From an uncultured Prevotella sp. (lineage in GTDB: Bacteria > Bacteroidota > Bacteroidia > Bacteroidales > Bacteroidaceae): DNA of 59,644 nt. Both the position numbers and the translations under genes were made by a program. This document shows positions 1 to 9,247 of this stretch, one piece after another. The stretch spans positions 1-59,644 of the forward strand of contig USHW01000010.1 of NCBI GenBank assembly GCA_900554545.1, in the 5' to 3' direction. Numbering within the stretch: position 1 is the first letter of the stretch; every line of letters begins with the position of its first letter. Under the pieces are notes generated by a model. It made no database searches, was not told the origin of the DNA, and saw only the letters and a program-made list of their open reading frames with translations.

Positions 1-58
1 AAAACCGCGCTTTTTGCGCGTGCCAAAAGCCGCAAACTGCACGGCCAAAAGCCGTATA

Positions 59-89
59 TTGCAACGCGCTGTGTCACAGCGCGTTGCAA
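59..89. repeat. 31-nt perfect inverted repeat
   Basis: Two 15-nt arms, TTGCAACGCGCTGTG and its exact complement, flank a single T. The same half-site recurs once more, unpaired, at 11732-11746 upstream of argS, so it belongs to a dispersed repeat rather than being a chance hairpin. The flanking bases (about 20-160) hold other short inverted segments around AAAAGCCG. No gene is visible in bases 1-300 apart from the start of dapF. Confidence 0.6.
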
Positions 90-251
90 AACAGCCAGCG
101 AAGCGCCTTTGCGGTTACAACCGCAGCAGCGGCAGGCTGTTTTTATTTCAAAACAAAACAAAAACCGGCGGTTTTGCTTAAAAACTGTAAATTCGACGCA
201 TAAAAACATTATTTTAACGCGCTGAGGCATGGCGCGGAAAACAAAATGCCG

Positions 252-259
252 TAAATTTG
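252..259 (+). promoter_or_regulatory. Bacteroidetes -7 promoter element for dapF
   Basis: TAAATTTG matches the Bacteroidetes -7 consensus TAnnTTTG and lies about 50 bp before the ATG at 310. No clear TTTG -33 box is seen at the right distance. Its position supports translation starting at 310 and not at the upstream in-frame ATG at 229. Confidence 0.5.
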
Positions 260-309
260 CAGTCGTAATGACGCAAAAGGAAACGGCAAACAGCCAAAAC
301 ACATTCAAA

Positions 310-1167
310 ATGAAACAAACACCTGTAAGCTTCACCAAGATGCACGGCGCAGGCAACGACTACATCTACGTGAACACCATGCTGTATGACATGCCCCACC
401 CCGACGAGACGGCGCGCCTGTGGAGCGACCGCCACAAGGGCATCGGAGGCGACGGACTGGTGCTTATCGGCGCACCGTCGACGCCGGAGGCCGACTTCTC
501 CATGCGCATATTCAACGCCGACGGCTCGGAAGCGATGATGTGCGGCAACGCCTCGCGCTGCGTGGGCAAGTACGTCTACGAGAAGGGGCTGACGCGGAAG
601 ACGTCGGTAAGGCTCGAAACCCTGTCGGGAATAAAGACGCTCGAGCTGCACACGGCAGGGCGGACGGTGGAGAGCGTTACGGTTGACATGCTTGCGCCGC
701 GGTTCGATGTGCCGTCACAATACGCCCCGGCGCTGTGCGACGGCGGCGCGGGACGCCTCGCGGCCGGCGGCAGGGAGTTTGAGGGCACGTTCGTGTCGAT
801 GGGCAACCCACACTTCGTAATCTTCACCGACGACGCGCAGACGCTCGACATCAGCCGCTACGGCAGCCTGCTCGAACGCCACGCGGCATTCCCGTCAAGG
901 TGCAACATAGAGTTCGCCCAAGTGACGGGCGACGGCACGATACGCACCCGCGTGTGGGAGCGCGGCAGCGGAATAACGCAGGCATGCGGCACGGGGGCGT
1001 GCGCCACGGCTGTGGCGGCGGCGCTGACGGGACGCGCCGGACGCAAGTGCGCCATCGTGATGGACGGTGGCACGCTGCACGTAACGTGGGACGAGGCAAC
1101 CGAACACGTGTTCCTCACCGGCGGCGCGGAATTCGTGTTTGAAGGGGACATACCCTTTGAAAGGTGA
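310..1167 (+). CDS. dapF: Diaminopimelate epimerase DapF
   Basis: DapF interconverts LL- and meso-diaminopimelate in the cytoplasm, the last racemisation step before lysine and peptidoglycan precursor synthesis. The 285-residue product has the family's usual length and opens with the typical TKMHGAGNDY. Both catalytic-cysteine segments are visible: ADGSEAMMCGNASRC in the N-terminal half and ITQACGTGACATA in the C-terminal half. I chose the ATG at 310 because the upstream ATG at 229 would add 27 residues unlike the family and would place the TAAATTTG promoter element inside the gene. The gene stands alone and converges on the HAD phosphatase gene. Family assignment is firm. Confidence 0.96.
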   Translation: MKQTPVSFTKMHGAGNDYIYVNTMLYDMPHPDETARLWSDRHKGIGGDGLVLIGAPSTPEADFSMRIFNADGSEAMMCGNASRCVGKYVYEKGLTRKTSVRLETLSGIKTLELHTAGRTVESVTVDMLAPRFDVPSQYAPALCDGGAGRLAAGGREFEGTFVSMGNPHFVIFTDDAQTLDISRYGSLLERHAAFPSRCNIEFAQVTGDGTIRTRVWERGSGITQACGTGACATAVAAALTGRAGRKCAIVMDGGTLHVTWDEATEHVFLTGGAEFVFEGDIPFER

Positions 1168-1265
1168 AAAAGTAAAAAGGTGAAAAGGTGAAACCTAAAA
1201 CAACCGACAAAGGTAATGGCTTTAACTTCTAACGAGCGCAGCGAGTGATAACTTCTTTAACTTCT

Positions 1266-2054
1266 TTAATTTCTTAAAAGAAACTTCCTTATGGCCTTTG
1301 CAACGCCGTCGTCGTCGACTGATGCCGTAACGTAGTCGGCTGCTGCCTTCACGTCGTCGGGCGCGTTGCCCATCGCTATTCCGGTGCCGGCAGCTTGCAG
1401 TATGCTCTTGTCGTTGCCGCCGTCGCCGAAGGCCATCGTCTCCTCCGCGCTGATGCCGAGGTGTGCGGCCACGGTTTTCAGTGCCGTGCCCTTGTCGGCT
1501 CCGCGCGCCGTTATGTCGGTGAATGCCGGAAACCAGCGCGCCGACACGCACGAGGGCAGCAGTGGCATGAGCCGCCGCTCGTCGGCTTCGGGTATGACGG
1601 GCGTCAGCTGGACTATGCGCTGCGCCAGCACGGTGTCGAGGCTCGTGTCCTCGCCGAGGTCTTTCACGTCGAGCATCCGGCGGAAGTAGCGGTCGATGTC
1701 GTCGCCGTCGTTCACCACGGTAAGCTCCTTTTCGCCCACCACGAGCATGGCGAAGCCTTCGCGGCGCGCCGCCTCTACGAGCGCCTCGGCCTCGTGTTTT
1801 GGTATCTCGCGGCAGTCTGTCACCTCGCCGCCGATGGCGCAGCAGGCGCCGTTGGCCGTGATGTATCCGTCGACGAGATGCTCTATGGCGCCGAGGTTGT
1901 TGATAAGCCGCATGGGCCTTCCGGTGGATATGAACACTTTTACGCCGCGCTGTTTCGCCAGCGTTATCGACTCGATGGCCGACTGCGGTATGGCATGTGT
2001 GTTGAAGCTCACGAGTGTGCCGTCAACGTCGAAGAAAAGAGCTTTATAATTCAT
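1266..2054 (-). CDS. Cof-type HAD-IIB family sugar-phosphatase-like hydrolase
   Basis: This is a cytoplasmic haloacid-dehalogenase phosphatase of 262 residues. Motif I is FFDVDGTLVSF near the N-terminus (nucleophile and acid Asp), motif II is STGRP, and motifs III/IV are the lysine in DKGTALKTVA and FGDGGNDKSIL. The cap between motifs II and III is of the alpha/beta type II kind, as in Cof/YbiV proteins. Such enzymes hydrolyse sugar phosphates or FMN-like substrates, and the substrate here cannot be told. It converges on dapF with about 100 bp between, rich in short A/G-rich repeats. Divergent from it lies the RND efflux operon, with a 9-bp tandem repeat tract in between. Confidence 0.9.
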   Translation of the reverse strand: MNYKALFFDVDGTLVSFNTHAIPQSAIESITLAKQRGVKVFISTGRPMRLINNLGAIEHLVDGYITANGACCAIGGEVTDCREIPKHEAEALVEAARREGFAMLVVGEKELTVVNDGDDIDRYFRRMLDVKDLGEDTSLDTVLAQRIVQLTPVIPEADERRLMPLLPSCVSARWFPAFTDITARGADKGTALKTVAAHLGISAEETMAFGDGGNDKSILQAAGTGIAMGNAPDDVKAAADYVTASVDDDGVAKAIRKFLLRN

Positions 2055-2191
2055 GATTCATAATTCATAATTGGGTTATGGGAGAAATAGGGCTGATAGG
2101 GCTGATAGGGCAGATGGGGCTAATGGGGCTGATGAGCCTGATAGGGCAAATAGCTGCGCCATTAGTCTGTCGGGCTTATTAGGCTTATTGG

Positions 2192-2290
2192 TTTTCCCAG
2201 TCCTCTCAGTTCTCCCAGCTCTCCCAGTTCTCTCAGTTCTCTCAGTTCTCTCAGTTCTCTCAGTTCTCTCAGTTCTCTCAGTTCTCCCAG
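2192..2290. repeat. 9-bp tandem repeat tract (11 units)
   Basis: Eleven consecutive 9-bp units of the form TTCTCTCAG or TTCTCCCAG run without interruption, and the six central units are identical. A related degenerate stretch of GGGCTGATAGGGC-like words occupies 2087-2165. Because 9 is a multiple of 3, both strands show long open frames here (poly Leu-Ser-Val one way, Arg-Thr-Glu the other) that are not genes. The tract separates the divergent HAD gene from the efflux operon starting at 2479, so changes in copy number could alter promoter spacing. Confidence 0.9.
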
Positions 2291-2478
2291 CCTTTCTCCC
2301 TGCAAAGTTACTCCTTTTCTCTTTCAAAAAGCTGTTTGTCGGAAAAAATGTTGATAAAATCTCTGCGCCACGCAATATTCCGGCCAGTCAGGCGTTATTA
2401 TTATTAATGTAGTTTCGCCGCAGCGGCGGCTTGTCTTATCTTATCACAATCACATCAGAATTGTTTAAGGAAAACGTA

Positions 2479-3693
2479 ATGAGAATACGAAAGCTTTTCA
2501 CCAGGCGCGAGCTTGTGCGCCGCAAGAAGCGTATCGCGCTCATGCTCGGCTGCATCGCCGTAGTCGTAGTGGCGTATGTTGTCATAACATGGCCAAGCAA
2601 GGCCGAGCCTGAACCGCCCCTCGTGGCCGTTGAGCCGGTAGGGGTTGAGGATGTAGAGATTTACGGCGACTACGTAGGCCGCGTGCGCGCGCAGCAGTTC
2701 GTCGAGGTGCGCGCCCGCGTTGAGGGATTCCTCGAGCGCATGACGTTCGCCGAGGGAACGTACGTAAGGAAGAACCAGGTGCTCTTCGTCATCGACCAGC
2801 GCCAGTACAAGGCCAAGGCCGACAAGGCGCGCGCCCAGCTGCGCAAGGACTCGGCCATGGTGCGCAAGACCAAGCGCGACCTTGACCGCATACGCCCGCT
2901 GTTCGAGCAGAACGCCGCCAGCCGCGTTGACCTTGACAACGCCATCGCAGCCTACGAGACGGCTGTGGCCAACATGGGAATGAGCCGGGCCGACCTTGAC
3001 CAGGCCGAGCAGGAGCTTGGCTACACCATAGTGCGCTCGCCCATCTCGGGATACATCAGCGAGAGGCTCGTCGACCTCGGCACGCTGGTGGGCACGGGCG
3101 GCAAGTCGCTGCTGGCCACGGTGGTGAAGAGCGACACGGTGCTCGTTGACTTCAGCATGACCGCGCTCGACTACCTCAAGAGCAAGGAACGCAACGTCAA
3201 CCTCGGGCAGCGCGACTCGTCGCGCTCATGGCAGCCCTTCGTCACCATAACCCTGGCCGACAACAGCGTCTACCCGTACAAGGGGCTGGTTGACTTCGCC
3301 GAGCCGCAGGTAAGCCCCAAGACGGGCACATTCTCCGTGCGCGCCGAGATGCCAAACCCCGAGCACGTGCTGCTGCCGGGACAGTTCACCAAGGTGCACG
3401 CCCTGCTCGACGTGAGGGAGCGCGCCACCGTAGTGCCGCAGAAGGCTCTCATCATAGAAAAGGGCGGGGCTTACGTCTTCGTGATGCGCCGCGACTCCAC
3501 GGCCGAGCGGCGCTTCATCGAGCTTGGGCCGGAGTTCGGCAACAAGGTGGTGGTAGAGCGCGGACTCGCGCCCGGCGAAACCATCATAAGCGAGGGCTAC
3601 AACAAGCTGGCGCCCGGCATGAAGGTGCGCGTGGCCGGAAGGCGGAAGGACGCCCGGGGCAATGCCAAACAAAACAAACAATCTGACAAATGA
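2479..3693 (+). CDS. RND efflux periplasmic adaptor (membrane fusion protein)
   Basis: This is the AcrA/MexA-type adaptor that bridges the inner-membrane RND pump and the outer-membrane channel in the periplasm. Of 404 residues, about 18-39 form an uncleaved N-terminal membrane anchor (LGCIAVVVVAYVVITW). A lipoyl/barrel-sandwich half follows (VEVRARVEGFLERM), then an alpha-helical hairpin (residues about 110-185), the second lipoyl half (YTIVRSPISGYIS) and a C-terminal beta-barrel and membrane-proximal domain (LLPGQFTKVHALLD). The ATG at 2479, preceded by a TAAGGAAAA ribosome-site-like stretch, is preferred over 2431. It overlaps the pump gene by 4 bases (ATGA), the first of two such couplings in this operon. 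Substrate unknown. Confidence 0.93.
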   Translation: MRIRKLFTRRELVRRKKRIALMLGCIAVVVVAYVVITWPSKAEPEPPLVAVEPVGVEDVEIYGDYVGRVRAQQFVEVRARVEGFLERMTFAEGTYVRKNQVLFVIDQRQYKAKADKARAQLRKDSAMVRKTKRDLDRIRPLFEQNAASRVDLDNAIAAYETAVANMGMSRADLDQAEQELGYTIVRSPISGYISERLVDLGTLVGTGGKSLLATVVKSDTVLVDFSMTALDYLKSKERNVNLGQRDSSRSWQPFVTITLADNSVYPYKGLVDFAEPQVSPKTGTFSVRAEMPNPEHVLLPGQFTKVHALLDVRERATVVPQKALIIEKGGAYVFVMRRDSTAERRFIELGPEFGNKVVVERGLAPGETIISEGYNKLAPGMKVRVAGRRKDARGNAKQNKQSDK

Positions 3694-6600
3694 AAGTCAA
3701 TTTCTTCATAGACCGGCCGGTATTCTCAATCGTGATATCGGTGCTGATTGTAATCGTCGGGCTGATAGGACTCGCCATGCTGCCCGTCGACCAGTACCCG
3801 CAAATAACGCCGCCGGTGGTGAAAATCAGCGCGTCGTACCCCGGAGCCAGCGCACTCACCGTGTCGCAGGCCGTGGCGACGCCCATCGAGCAGGAACTTA
3901 ACGGCACGCCCGGAATGCTGTACATGGAGTCGAACAGCTCCAACTCAGGCTCGTTCTCGGCCACGGTGACGTTCGACATATCGTCAGACCCCGACCTCGC
4001 AGCCGTCGAGATACAGAACCGCATCAAGCTGGCCGAATCGCGACTGCCGGCGGAAGTCGTGCAGAACGGCATCGAGATAGAGAAGCAGGCCGCCAGCCAG
4101 CTGATGACCATCTGCCTCACATCGGACGACCCGAAGTTCGACGAAATCTACCTCAGCAACTTCGCCACGCTCAACGTGCTCGACCTGCTGCGGCGCATAC
4201 CCGGCGTGGGGCGCGTCTCGAACATCGGAAGCCGCTACTACGCCATGCAGATATGGGTTGACCCGGCGCGCCTGGCCAGCTTCGGACTCACCGTGCAGGA
4301 CGTGCAGAACGCCCTGAAGGACCAGAACCGCGAGTCGGCCGCCGGAGTGTTCGGACAGCAGCCCGTCACGGGGCTTGACTTCACCATACCCATCACGGCC
4401 CAGGGAAGGCTGTCAACGGCCGCCCAGTTCGAGGAAATAGTGCTGCGCGCCGACGCCGACGGCTCGCTCATACGCCTTAGGGACGTGGCGAGGGTGTCGC
4501 TCGAGGCGCAGTCGTACAACACCGAGAGCGGCATCAACGGGGGCAACGCCGCCGTGCTCGGGGTGTACATGCTGCCGGGAGCCAACGCCATGGAAGTGGC
4601 CGAGAAGGTGAAGCAGACCATGGAGGAAATCAGCAAGACCTTCCCCGAAGGCATGGAATACGAGGTGCCATTCGACATGACGACGTACATATCCGAATCA
4701 ATCCACGAGGTGTACAATACGCTCTTCGAGGCCCTCGTGCTCGTAATCGTCGTGGTGTTCCTCTTCCTGCAGAGCTGGCGCGCCACCGTCATACCGCTCG
4801 TGGCCGTGCCAATCTCGCTCATAGGAACGTTCGGCTTCATGCTCATCATGGGCTTCTCGCTCAACATCCTGACGCTGCTCGGACTCGTGCTCGCCATCGG
4901 TCTCGTGGTTGACGACGCCATAGTCGTGGTAGAGAACGTCGAGCGCATCATGGAGGAAGAGCACCTAAGCCCCTACGAGGCCACCAAGAAGGCCATGGAC
5001 GGCCTCACCGGCGCGCTCGTTGCCACGTCGATGGTGCTGGCGGCGGTGTTCGTCCCCGTGAGCTTCCTTTCCGGCATAACAGGCCAGCTGTACCGGCAGT
5101 TCAGCGTGACGATAGTCATCTCCGTGCTGCTGTCAACCATCGTGGCGCTCACGCTAAGCCCGGTGATGTGCTCGCTCATACTCAAGCCCGCCGACAAGGA
5201 CAAGCCCAAGAACCGCCTTTTCCGCGCAATCAACCGCTGGCTCGACTTCGGCAACGGCAAGTACCTCGCCGGGATAGGCAACATAATAAAGAACCCGAGG
5301 CGCGTGGGGGTGGGCTTCTGCATGGTGCTCGTCATGATTTTCATACTCTACCGCCTTACGCCAACCAGCTTCCTGCCGGCCGAGGACCAGGGATACTTCA
5401 CCGTAGAGCTTGAGATGCCCGAGGGAACCACGCTCGAACGGACGCGCGCCGTAACCGAGCGCGCCGTGAAGTACCTCATGCAGGACCCCTCGGTGGAGTA
5501 CGTGCAGAACGTCACGGGCACCAGTCCGCGCGTAGGCACCAGCCAGAACCGCGCCCAGCTGACCGTCATACTGAAGGAATGGAAGCAGCGCGACGACACC
5601 ACCATCGGCGACATCATGGCCGGGGTGGGCCGCGAGCTGGCCGGATACCCCGAATGCAAGTTCTACCTCTCCACGCCGCCCGTAATCCCGGGACTCGGCT
5701 CTTCGGGAGGATTCGAGATGCAGCTGGAGGCGCACGGCGACGCTACCTACGACGACCTTGTGCGCGCCGCCGACACGCTGATGCATTACGCCTCGAAGCG
5801 CAAGGAGCTTTCAGGACTCTCGTCGTCGCTCCAGGCCGAAATACCGCAGCTTTATTTCGACGTTGACCGCGACAAGGTGAAGATGCTCGGCGTGCCGATG
5901 TCTGACGTGTTCTCGACCATAAAGGCGTACACCGGTTCGGTATATGTCAACGACTTCAACATGTTCAACCGCATATACCGCGTCTACATACAGGCTGAGG
6001 CGCCCTACCGCGAGCACCGCGACAACATAAGCCTTTACTTCGTGCGCGGCGCCGACGGCGACATGATACCCCTCACCGCCCTCGGCACCACCAGCTACAC
6101 CACCGGGCCGGGCAGCATAAAGCGCTTCAACATGTTCAGCACGGCCGTGATACGCGGCACGGCCGCCCAGGGCTACAGCTCCGGGCAGGCCATGGAGGTG
6201 ATGGAGGAGCTTGTGCGCACCCACCTGCCCGACAACATCGGGCTTGAGTGGAGCGGGCTGTCGTACCAGGAGAAGCAGGCCGGAGGGCAGACGGGGCTTG
6301 TCATGGCGCTGGTGTTCATGTTCGTGTTCCTCTTCCTCGCCGCGCTCTACGAGAGCTGGAGCGTGCCCGTGGCGGTGCTCCTGTCGCTGCCCGTGGCCGC
6401 CCTCGGAGCGTACATCGGCATCGCCGTGTGCGGCCTTGAGAACGACACATACTTCCAGATAGGGCTCGTGATGCTCATGGGTCTGGCGGCAAAGAACGCC
6501 ATACTCATAGTAGAGTTCGCAAAAGACAAGGCCGACAGGGGCGCTAACGTGTTCAGGGCGGCGCTCGACGCGGCGCGCCTGCGCTTCCGCCCGATTCTCA

Positions 6601-6824
6601 TGACGTCGTTCGCCTTCATCCTCGGCATACTGCCCATGGTGCTCGCCTCAGGCCCCGGAGCGGCCAGCCGCAGGGCCATAGGCACGGGCGTGTTCTTCGG
6701 CATGCTCGCCGCCGTGGCCGTAGGCATACTTCTCATACCGTTCTTCTTCACCCGTGTGTACAGGGCCAAGGCCGGGAAAAGGGGAGGAAAGACGAAAGAA
6801 ATACAACACAACGGAACGTTATGA
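3690..6824 (+). CDS. RND multidrug efflux permease (AcrB/MexB type, HAE1 family)
   Basis: This is the proton-driven inner-membrane pump of a tripartite exporter. Its 1044 residues match the full family length. It starts with the canonical FFIDRPVFSIV first transmembrane helix and has twelve predicted helices and two large periplasmic loops. The proton-relay aspartates are present as the pair at residues about 408-409 in GLVVDDAIVVVEN, and the second-half signature GLAAKNAILIVEFAKD is also intact. The conserved GSS[NS]-type and FLPAEDQGYF segments are easily read. It overlaps both the adaptor and the outer-membrane factor genes by 4 bases, so the three are translationally coupled. The pump looks complete, and its drug or bile substrate cannot be inferred from sequence. 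Confidence 0.96.
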   Translation: MKVNFFIDRPVFSIVISVLIVIVGLIGLAMLPVDQYPQITPPVVKISASYPGASALTVSQAVATPIEQELNGTPGMLYMESNSSNSGSFSATVTFDISSDPDLAAVEIQNRIKLAESRLPAEVVQNGIEIEKQAASQLMTICLTSDDPKFDEIYLSNFATLNVLDLLRRIPGVGRVSNIGSRYYAMQIWVDPARLASFGLTVQDVQNALKDQNRESAAGVFGQQPVTGLDFTIPITAQGRLSTAAQFEEIVLRADADGSLIRLRDVARVSLEAQSYNTESGINGGNAAVLGVYMLPGANAMEVAEKVKQTMEEISKTFPEGMEYEVPFDMTTYISESIHEVYNTLFEALVLVIVVVFLFLQSWRATVIPLVAVPISLIGTFGFMLIMGFSLNILTLLGLVLAIGLVVDDAIVVVENVERIMEEEHLSPYEATKKAMDGLTGALVATSMVLAAVFVPVSFLSGITGQLYRQFSVTIVISVLLSTIVALTLSPVMCSLILKPADKDKPKNRLFRAINRWLDFGNGKYLAGIGNIIKNPRRVGVGFCMVLVMIFILYRLTPTSFLPAEDQGYFTVELEMPEGTTLERTRAVTERAVKYLMQDPSVEYVQNVTGTSPRVGTSQNRAQLTVILKEWKQRDDTTIGDIMAGVGRELAGYPECKFYLSTPPVIPGLGSSGGFEMQLEAHGDATYDDLVRAADTLMHYASKRKELSGLSSSLQAEIPQLYFDVDRDKVKMLGVPMSDVFSTIKAYTGSVYVNDFNMFNRIYRVYIQAEAPYREHRDNISLYFVRGADGDMIPLTALGTTSYTTGPGSIKRFNMFSTAVIRGTAAQGYSSGQAMEVMEELVRTHLPDNIGLEWSGLSYQEKQAGGQTGLVMALVFMFVFLFLAALYESWSVPVAVLLSLPVAALGAYIGIAVCGLENDTYFQIGLVMLMGLAAKNAILIVEFAKDKADRGANVFRAALDAARLRFRPILMTSFAFILGILPMVLASGPGAASRRAIGTGVFFGMLAAVAVGILLIPFFFTRVYRAKAGKRGGKTKEIQHNGTL

Positions 6825-8209
6825 CACATTACCTGAAGCATATCCGCACGCTTGCCGGCCTTGCCGCCGCGCTGCTGTTGCTGGCCTCATGCCAGCTCGG
6901 GCGACACTACGTGCGCCCTGACGTCGCAATGCCCGCCACGCTCGGCGGGATGGCCGGGGCCGACTCGGCGTCGCTGGCCGACCGTTCGTGGAACGAAATA
7001 TATACGGACACCGTCTTGCAGGGGCTTATACGCCGTTCGCTCGACTATAACAAGGACATGCTCATGGCGGCCGCCCGCGTGAAGGAGCTGGCTGCAATGA
7101 AGCGCATCGACTACGCCAACCTCTTCCCCTCGCTCGGCCTCAGGGTGTACGCCGAGAAGGAACGCGACAACTACGGCGGCGACAACCCCTCGGACGACAA
7201 CCAGTTCGACCTGAAGGCGAACATCTCGTGGGAGCTTGACCTCTGGGGAAAGCTGCGCTGGGCGCGCGACGCCAGCATCGCCGAGTTCATGGCCTCGGTG
7301 GAGAACCAGCGCGCCGTGCGCATGAGCCTCATAGCGCAGGTGGCACAGGCGTACTACGAACTCGTGGCCTTGGACAACGAGCTTGACATCGTGCGCCAGA
7401 CGCTTACGGCGCGCCGCGAGAGCGAGCACCTGGCCAAGATACGCTACGAGGGCGGACTGACATCGGAAGTTACCTACCGGCAGGCGCAGGTGGAGCTGTC
7501 GCGCACCGCAACGCTCGTGCCCGACCTGGAACGGCAAATCACCGCTAAGGAGAACGAGCTGGCATTCCTCACGGGCGACTATCCGCGCCACATCGTGCGT
7601 TCAGCCATGCCAAAGGAGCTTACACTGCCCGACAGCCTGCCCGTAGGGCTGCCATCCCAGCTGCTGGAGCGCAGGCCCGACGTGCGCGAGGCCGAGCAGA
7701 AGCTCATCGCGGCCAACGCCGCCGTGGGAGTGGCTTACACCAACATGTTCCCCAACATCACGCTTACGGCCAACCTCGGAGCCGAGAGCGAGGAGCTGAA
7801 AGACCTGCTCAGCTCGCCCTACCACCTGCTTGGCGCCAGCCTGCTGCAGCCCGTCTTCGCCATGGGCAAGAACATCGCGCGCCACAAGGCCGCCAAGGCC
7901 GCCTGCGAACGCGCCACCTATGCCTACGAGAAAGCCGTGCTGACAGCATTCCGCGACGCTTACGACGCCATATCCAACTTCAACAAGGTGAAGGAAATAT
8001 ACGAGACGCGGTACAACCTTGAAAGCTCGTCGAAGACAACCCTCTCGCTCGCACTCGTGCAGTATGTCAACGGAGCCATAGGGTACATGGATTTGCTCGA
8101 CGCGCAGCGTACATACCTCGACGCCCAAATCAGCCTTAACAACGCCCTCCTGCAGAGCAGGCTGGCCAAGGTCAACCTGTACAAGGCGCTCGGCGGAGGG
8201 TGGAAGTAG
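6821..8209 (+). CDS. RND efflux outer-membrane factor (OprM/NodT family lipoprotein)
   Basis: This is the outer-membrane channel of the tripartite exporter, 462 residues. A lipoprotein signal peptide ends at LLLLASC, making Cys24 the lipidated residue. Two homologous OEP halves follow. Family landmarks are WNEIYTDTVLQGLI at the start of the mature protein, the ISWELDLWG motif in the first half, and LERRPDVREAEQKLIAANA at the start of the second. It forms trimeric beta-barrels with long periplasmic helices. It is the last gene of the efflux operon, and the following 80 bases contain only short repeats with no clear terminator. Confidence 0.94.
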   Translation: MTHYLKHIRTLAGLAAALLLLASCQLGRHYVRPDVAMPATLGGMAGADSASLADRSWNEIYTDTVLQGLIRRSLDYNKDMLMAAARVKELAAMKRIDYANLFPSLGLRVYAEKERDNYGGDNPSDDNQFDLKANISWELDLWGKLRWARDASIAEFMASVENQRAVRMSLIAQVAQAYYELVALDNELDIVRQTLTARRESEHLAKIRYEGGLTSEVTYRQAQVELSRTATLVPDLERQITAKENELAFLTGDYPRHIVRSAMPKELTLPDSLPVGLPSQLLERRPDVREAEQKLIAANAAVGVAYTNMFPNITLTANLGAESEELKDLLSSPYHLLGASLLQPVFAMGKNIARHKAAKAACERATYAYEKAVLTAFRDAYDAISNFNKVKEIYETRYNLESSSKTTLSLALVQYVNGAIGYMDLLDAQRTYLDAQISLNNALLQSRLAKVNLYKALGGGWK

Positions 8210-8218
8210 TTTTTTTAG

Positions 8219-8277
8219 TTGACAAGGGACGAGAGACAAGTCGACAAGGGACGAGCAGACAAGTTGACGAGGGACAT
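8219..8277. repeat. Short imperfect tandem repeat, GACAAGGGACGAG units
   Basis: Three imperfect units of about 22-23 bp built on TTGACAAGGGACGAG lie between the efflux operon and the alkD-like gene. They are low-complexity intergenic sequence with no coding potential and no evident hairpin. Confidence 0.6.
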
Positions 8278-8295
8278 ATTTTTTGATAAAAAAAC

Positions 8296-9072
8296 ATGGC
8301 ATCATCAGACAAACAAAAGCTTTCGGCAGGCAGCCAGGCAGGAGGAACAGCCTTGTCGGCTCCTTCATTGTCAGCCTGCCAGCTGATAACCAAAGAGCTG
8401 GCCGCCCTCGGCAGCGAGGAGAAGCGGCGCGTGCTCAGCGGCTTCTTCAAGACGGGCAAGGGGCAGTACGGCGAGGGCGACAAGTTTCTCGGCCTGCCCG
8501 TGCCGCTTACGCGCGGCGTGGCCAAGAGCCACAAGGCCGCCGGGCTTGACACCGTTGCCGGCCTGCTGGATTCCGAGTGGCACGAGGCGCGACTCTGCGC
8601 GCTGCTAATACTCGTAGAGAAGATGAAGCGCGCCGGGGCAACAGAGGCCAAAGAGATATTCGACATGTACCTTTCCAACACTGCGCACATAAACAACTGG
8701 GACCTCGTTGACCTCTCCGCGCCGCAGATAGTCGGCGCCTACCTCGTTGACAAGCCGCGCGGCGTGCTCTACAGCCTGGCCGACAGCCCCCTGCTTTGGG
8801 ACAACCGCATAGCCGTAGTGTCTACCTACGCCTTCATAAAAAACAACGACCTCGACGACACCTTCGCCCTCTCGCTGCGGCTGCTCGGCCACAAGCATGA
8901 ACTGATGCACAAGGCCGTGGGCTGGATGCTGCGAGAGGCCGGCAAGCGCGACACGGCCCGCCTGCGCGCTTTTGTTGACGGACACTGGCATGAAATGCCG
9001 CGAACCATGCTGCGTTACGCCATCGAAAAATATCCCGAAAACGAACGCCGCGAAGTGCTCTCACGCCGGTAG
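8296..9072 (+). CDS. DNA alkylation repair protein (AlkD-like HEAT-repeat glycosylase)
   Basis: This 258-residue protein belongs to the AlkD-like superfamily, whose members use HEAT-like helical repeats to hold damaged DNA and excise bulky or cationic N3/N7-alkyl purines. The family opening RRVLSGFFKTGKGQYGEGDK is clear at residues about 35-55, followed by FLGLPVPLTRGVAKSH. The later helices include NNWDLVDLSAPQIVGAYL and a C-terminal MPRTMLRYAIEKYPE, as expected. The first 30 residues are low-complexity and variable, so the true start could be later than the ATG at 8296. Function rests on family membership. The stop codon runs straight into a 44-bp inverted repeat. Confidence 0.88.
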   Translation: MASSDKQKLSAGSQAGGTALSAPSLSACQLITKELAALGSEEKRRVLSGFFKTGKGQYGEGDKFLGLPVPLTRGVAKSHKAAGLDTVAGLLDSEWHEARLCALLILVEKMKRAGATEAKEIFDMYLSNTAHINNWDLVDLSAPQIVGAYLVDKPRGVLYSLADSPLLWDNRIAVVSTYAFIKNNDLDDTFALSLRLLGHKHELMHKAVGWMLREAGKRDTARLRAFVDGHWHEMPRTMLRYAIEKYPENERREVLSRR

Positions 9073-9174
9073 GCTAATGTGGAAATAGAACTAATGGGCC
9101 AAATAGGGCTGATAAGGCAAATATCGTAGCTATCAGCCCTATTTGGCCCATTAGTCCTATTTCCACATTAGCCT
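9071..9174. repeat. Long near-perfect inverted repeat (44-bp arms)
   Basis: Arms at 9071-9114 and 9131-9174 match at 43 of 44 positions around a 16-nt loop. The left arm begins inside the stop codon of the alkD-like gene. The words used (AATAGGGCTGATA, AATGGGCC) also make up the degenerate tract at 2087-2165 and appear again around 13786-13830, so this is an organised copy of a dispersed intergenic repeat. It could end transcription or protect the 3' end of the alkD-like mRNA. Confidence 0.85.
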
Positions 9175-9247
9175 TATCTTTCTTATTTACCTCTTTACGT
9201 ATAACATTTTTTCCTTTTCGGTTAACCGGCTTAAGGCCGGTTTGTGT

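Noticed and set aside
229..309. Upstream start for dapF
   Set aside because: The extension is unlike DapF and would include the promoter element TAAATTTG.
2071..2412. Open frames on both strands through the 9-bp repeat tract (poly Leu-Ser-Val and Arg-Thr-Glu)
   Set aside because: They result from a repeat length divisible by three; no ribosome site and no family features.
5154..5786. 210-residue minus-strand frame inside the RND pump gene
   Set aside because: A shadow of the GC-rich pump gene, which is a complete family member on the plus strand.
7601..8368. 255-residue minus-strand frame across the outer-membrane factor gene
   Set aside because: Antisense to a clear family gene, with a composition typical of shadows.
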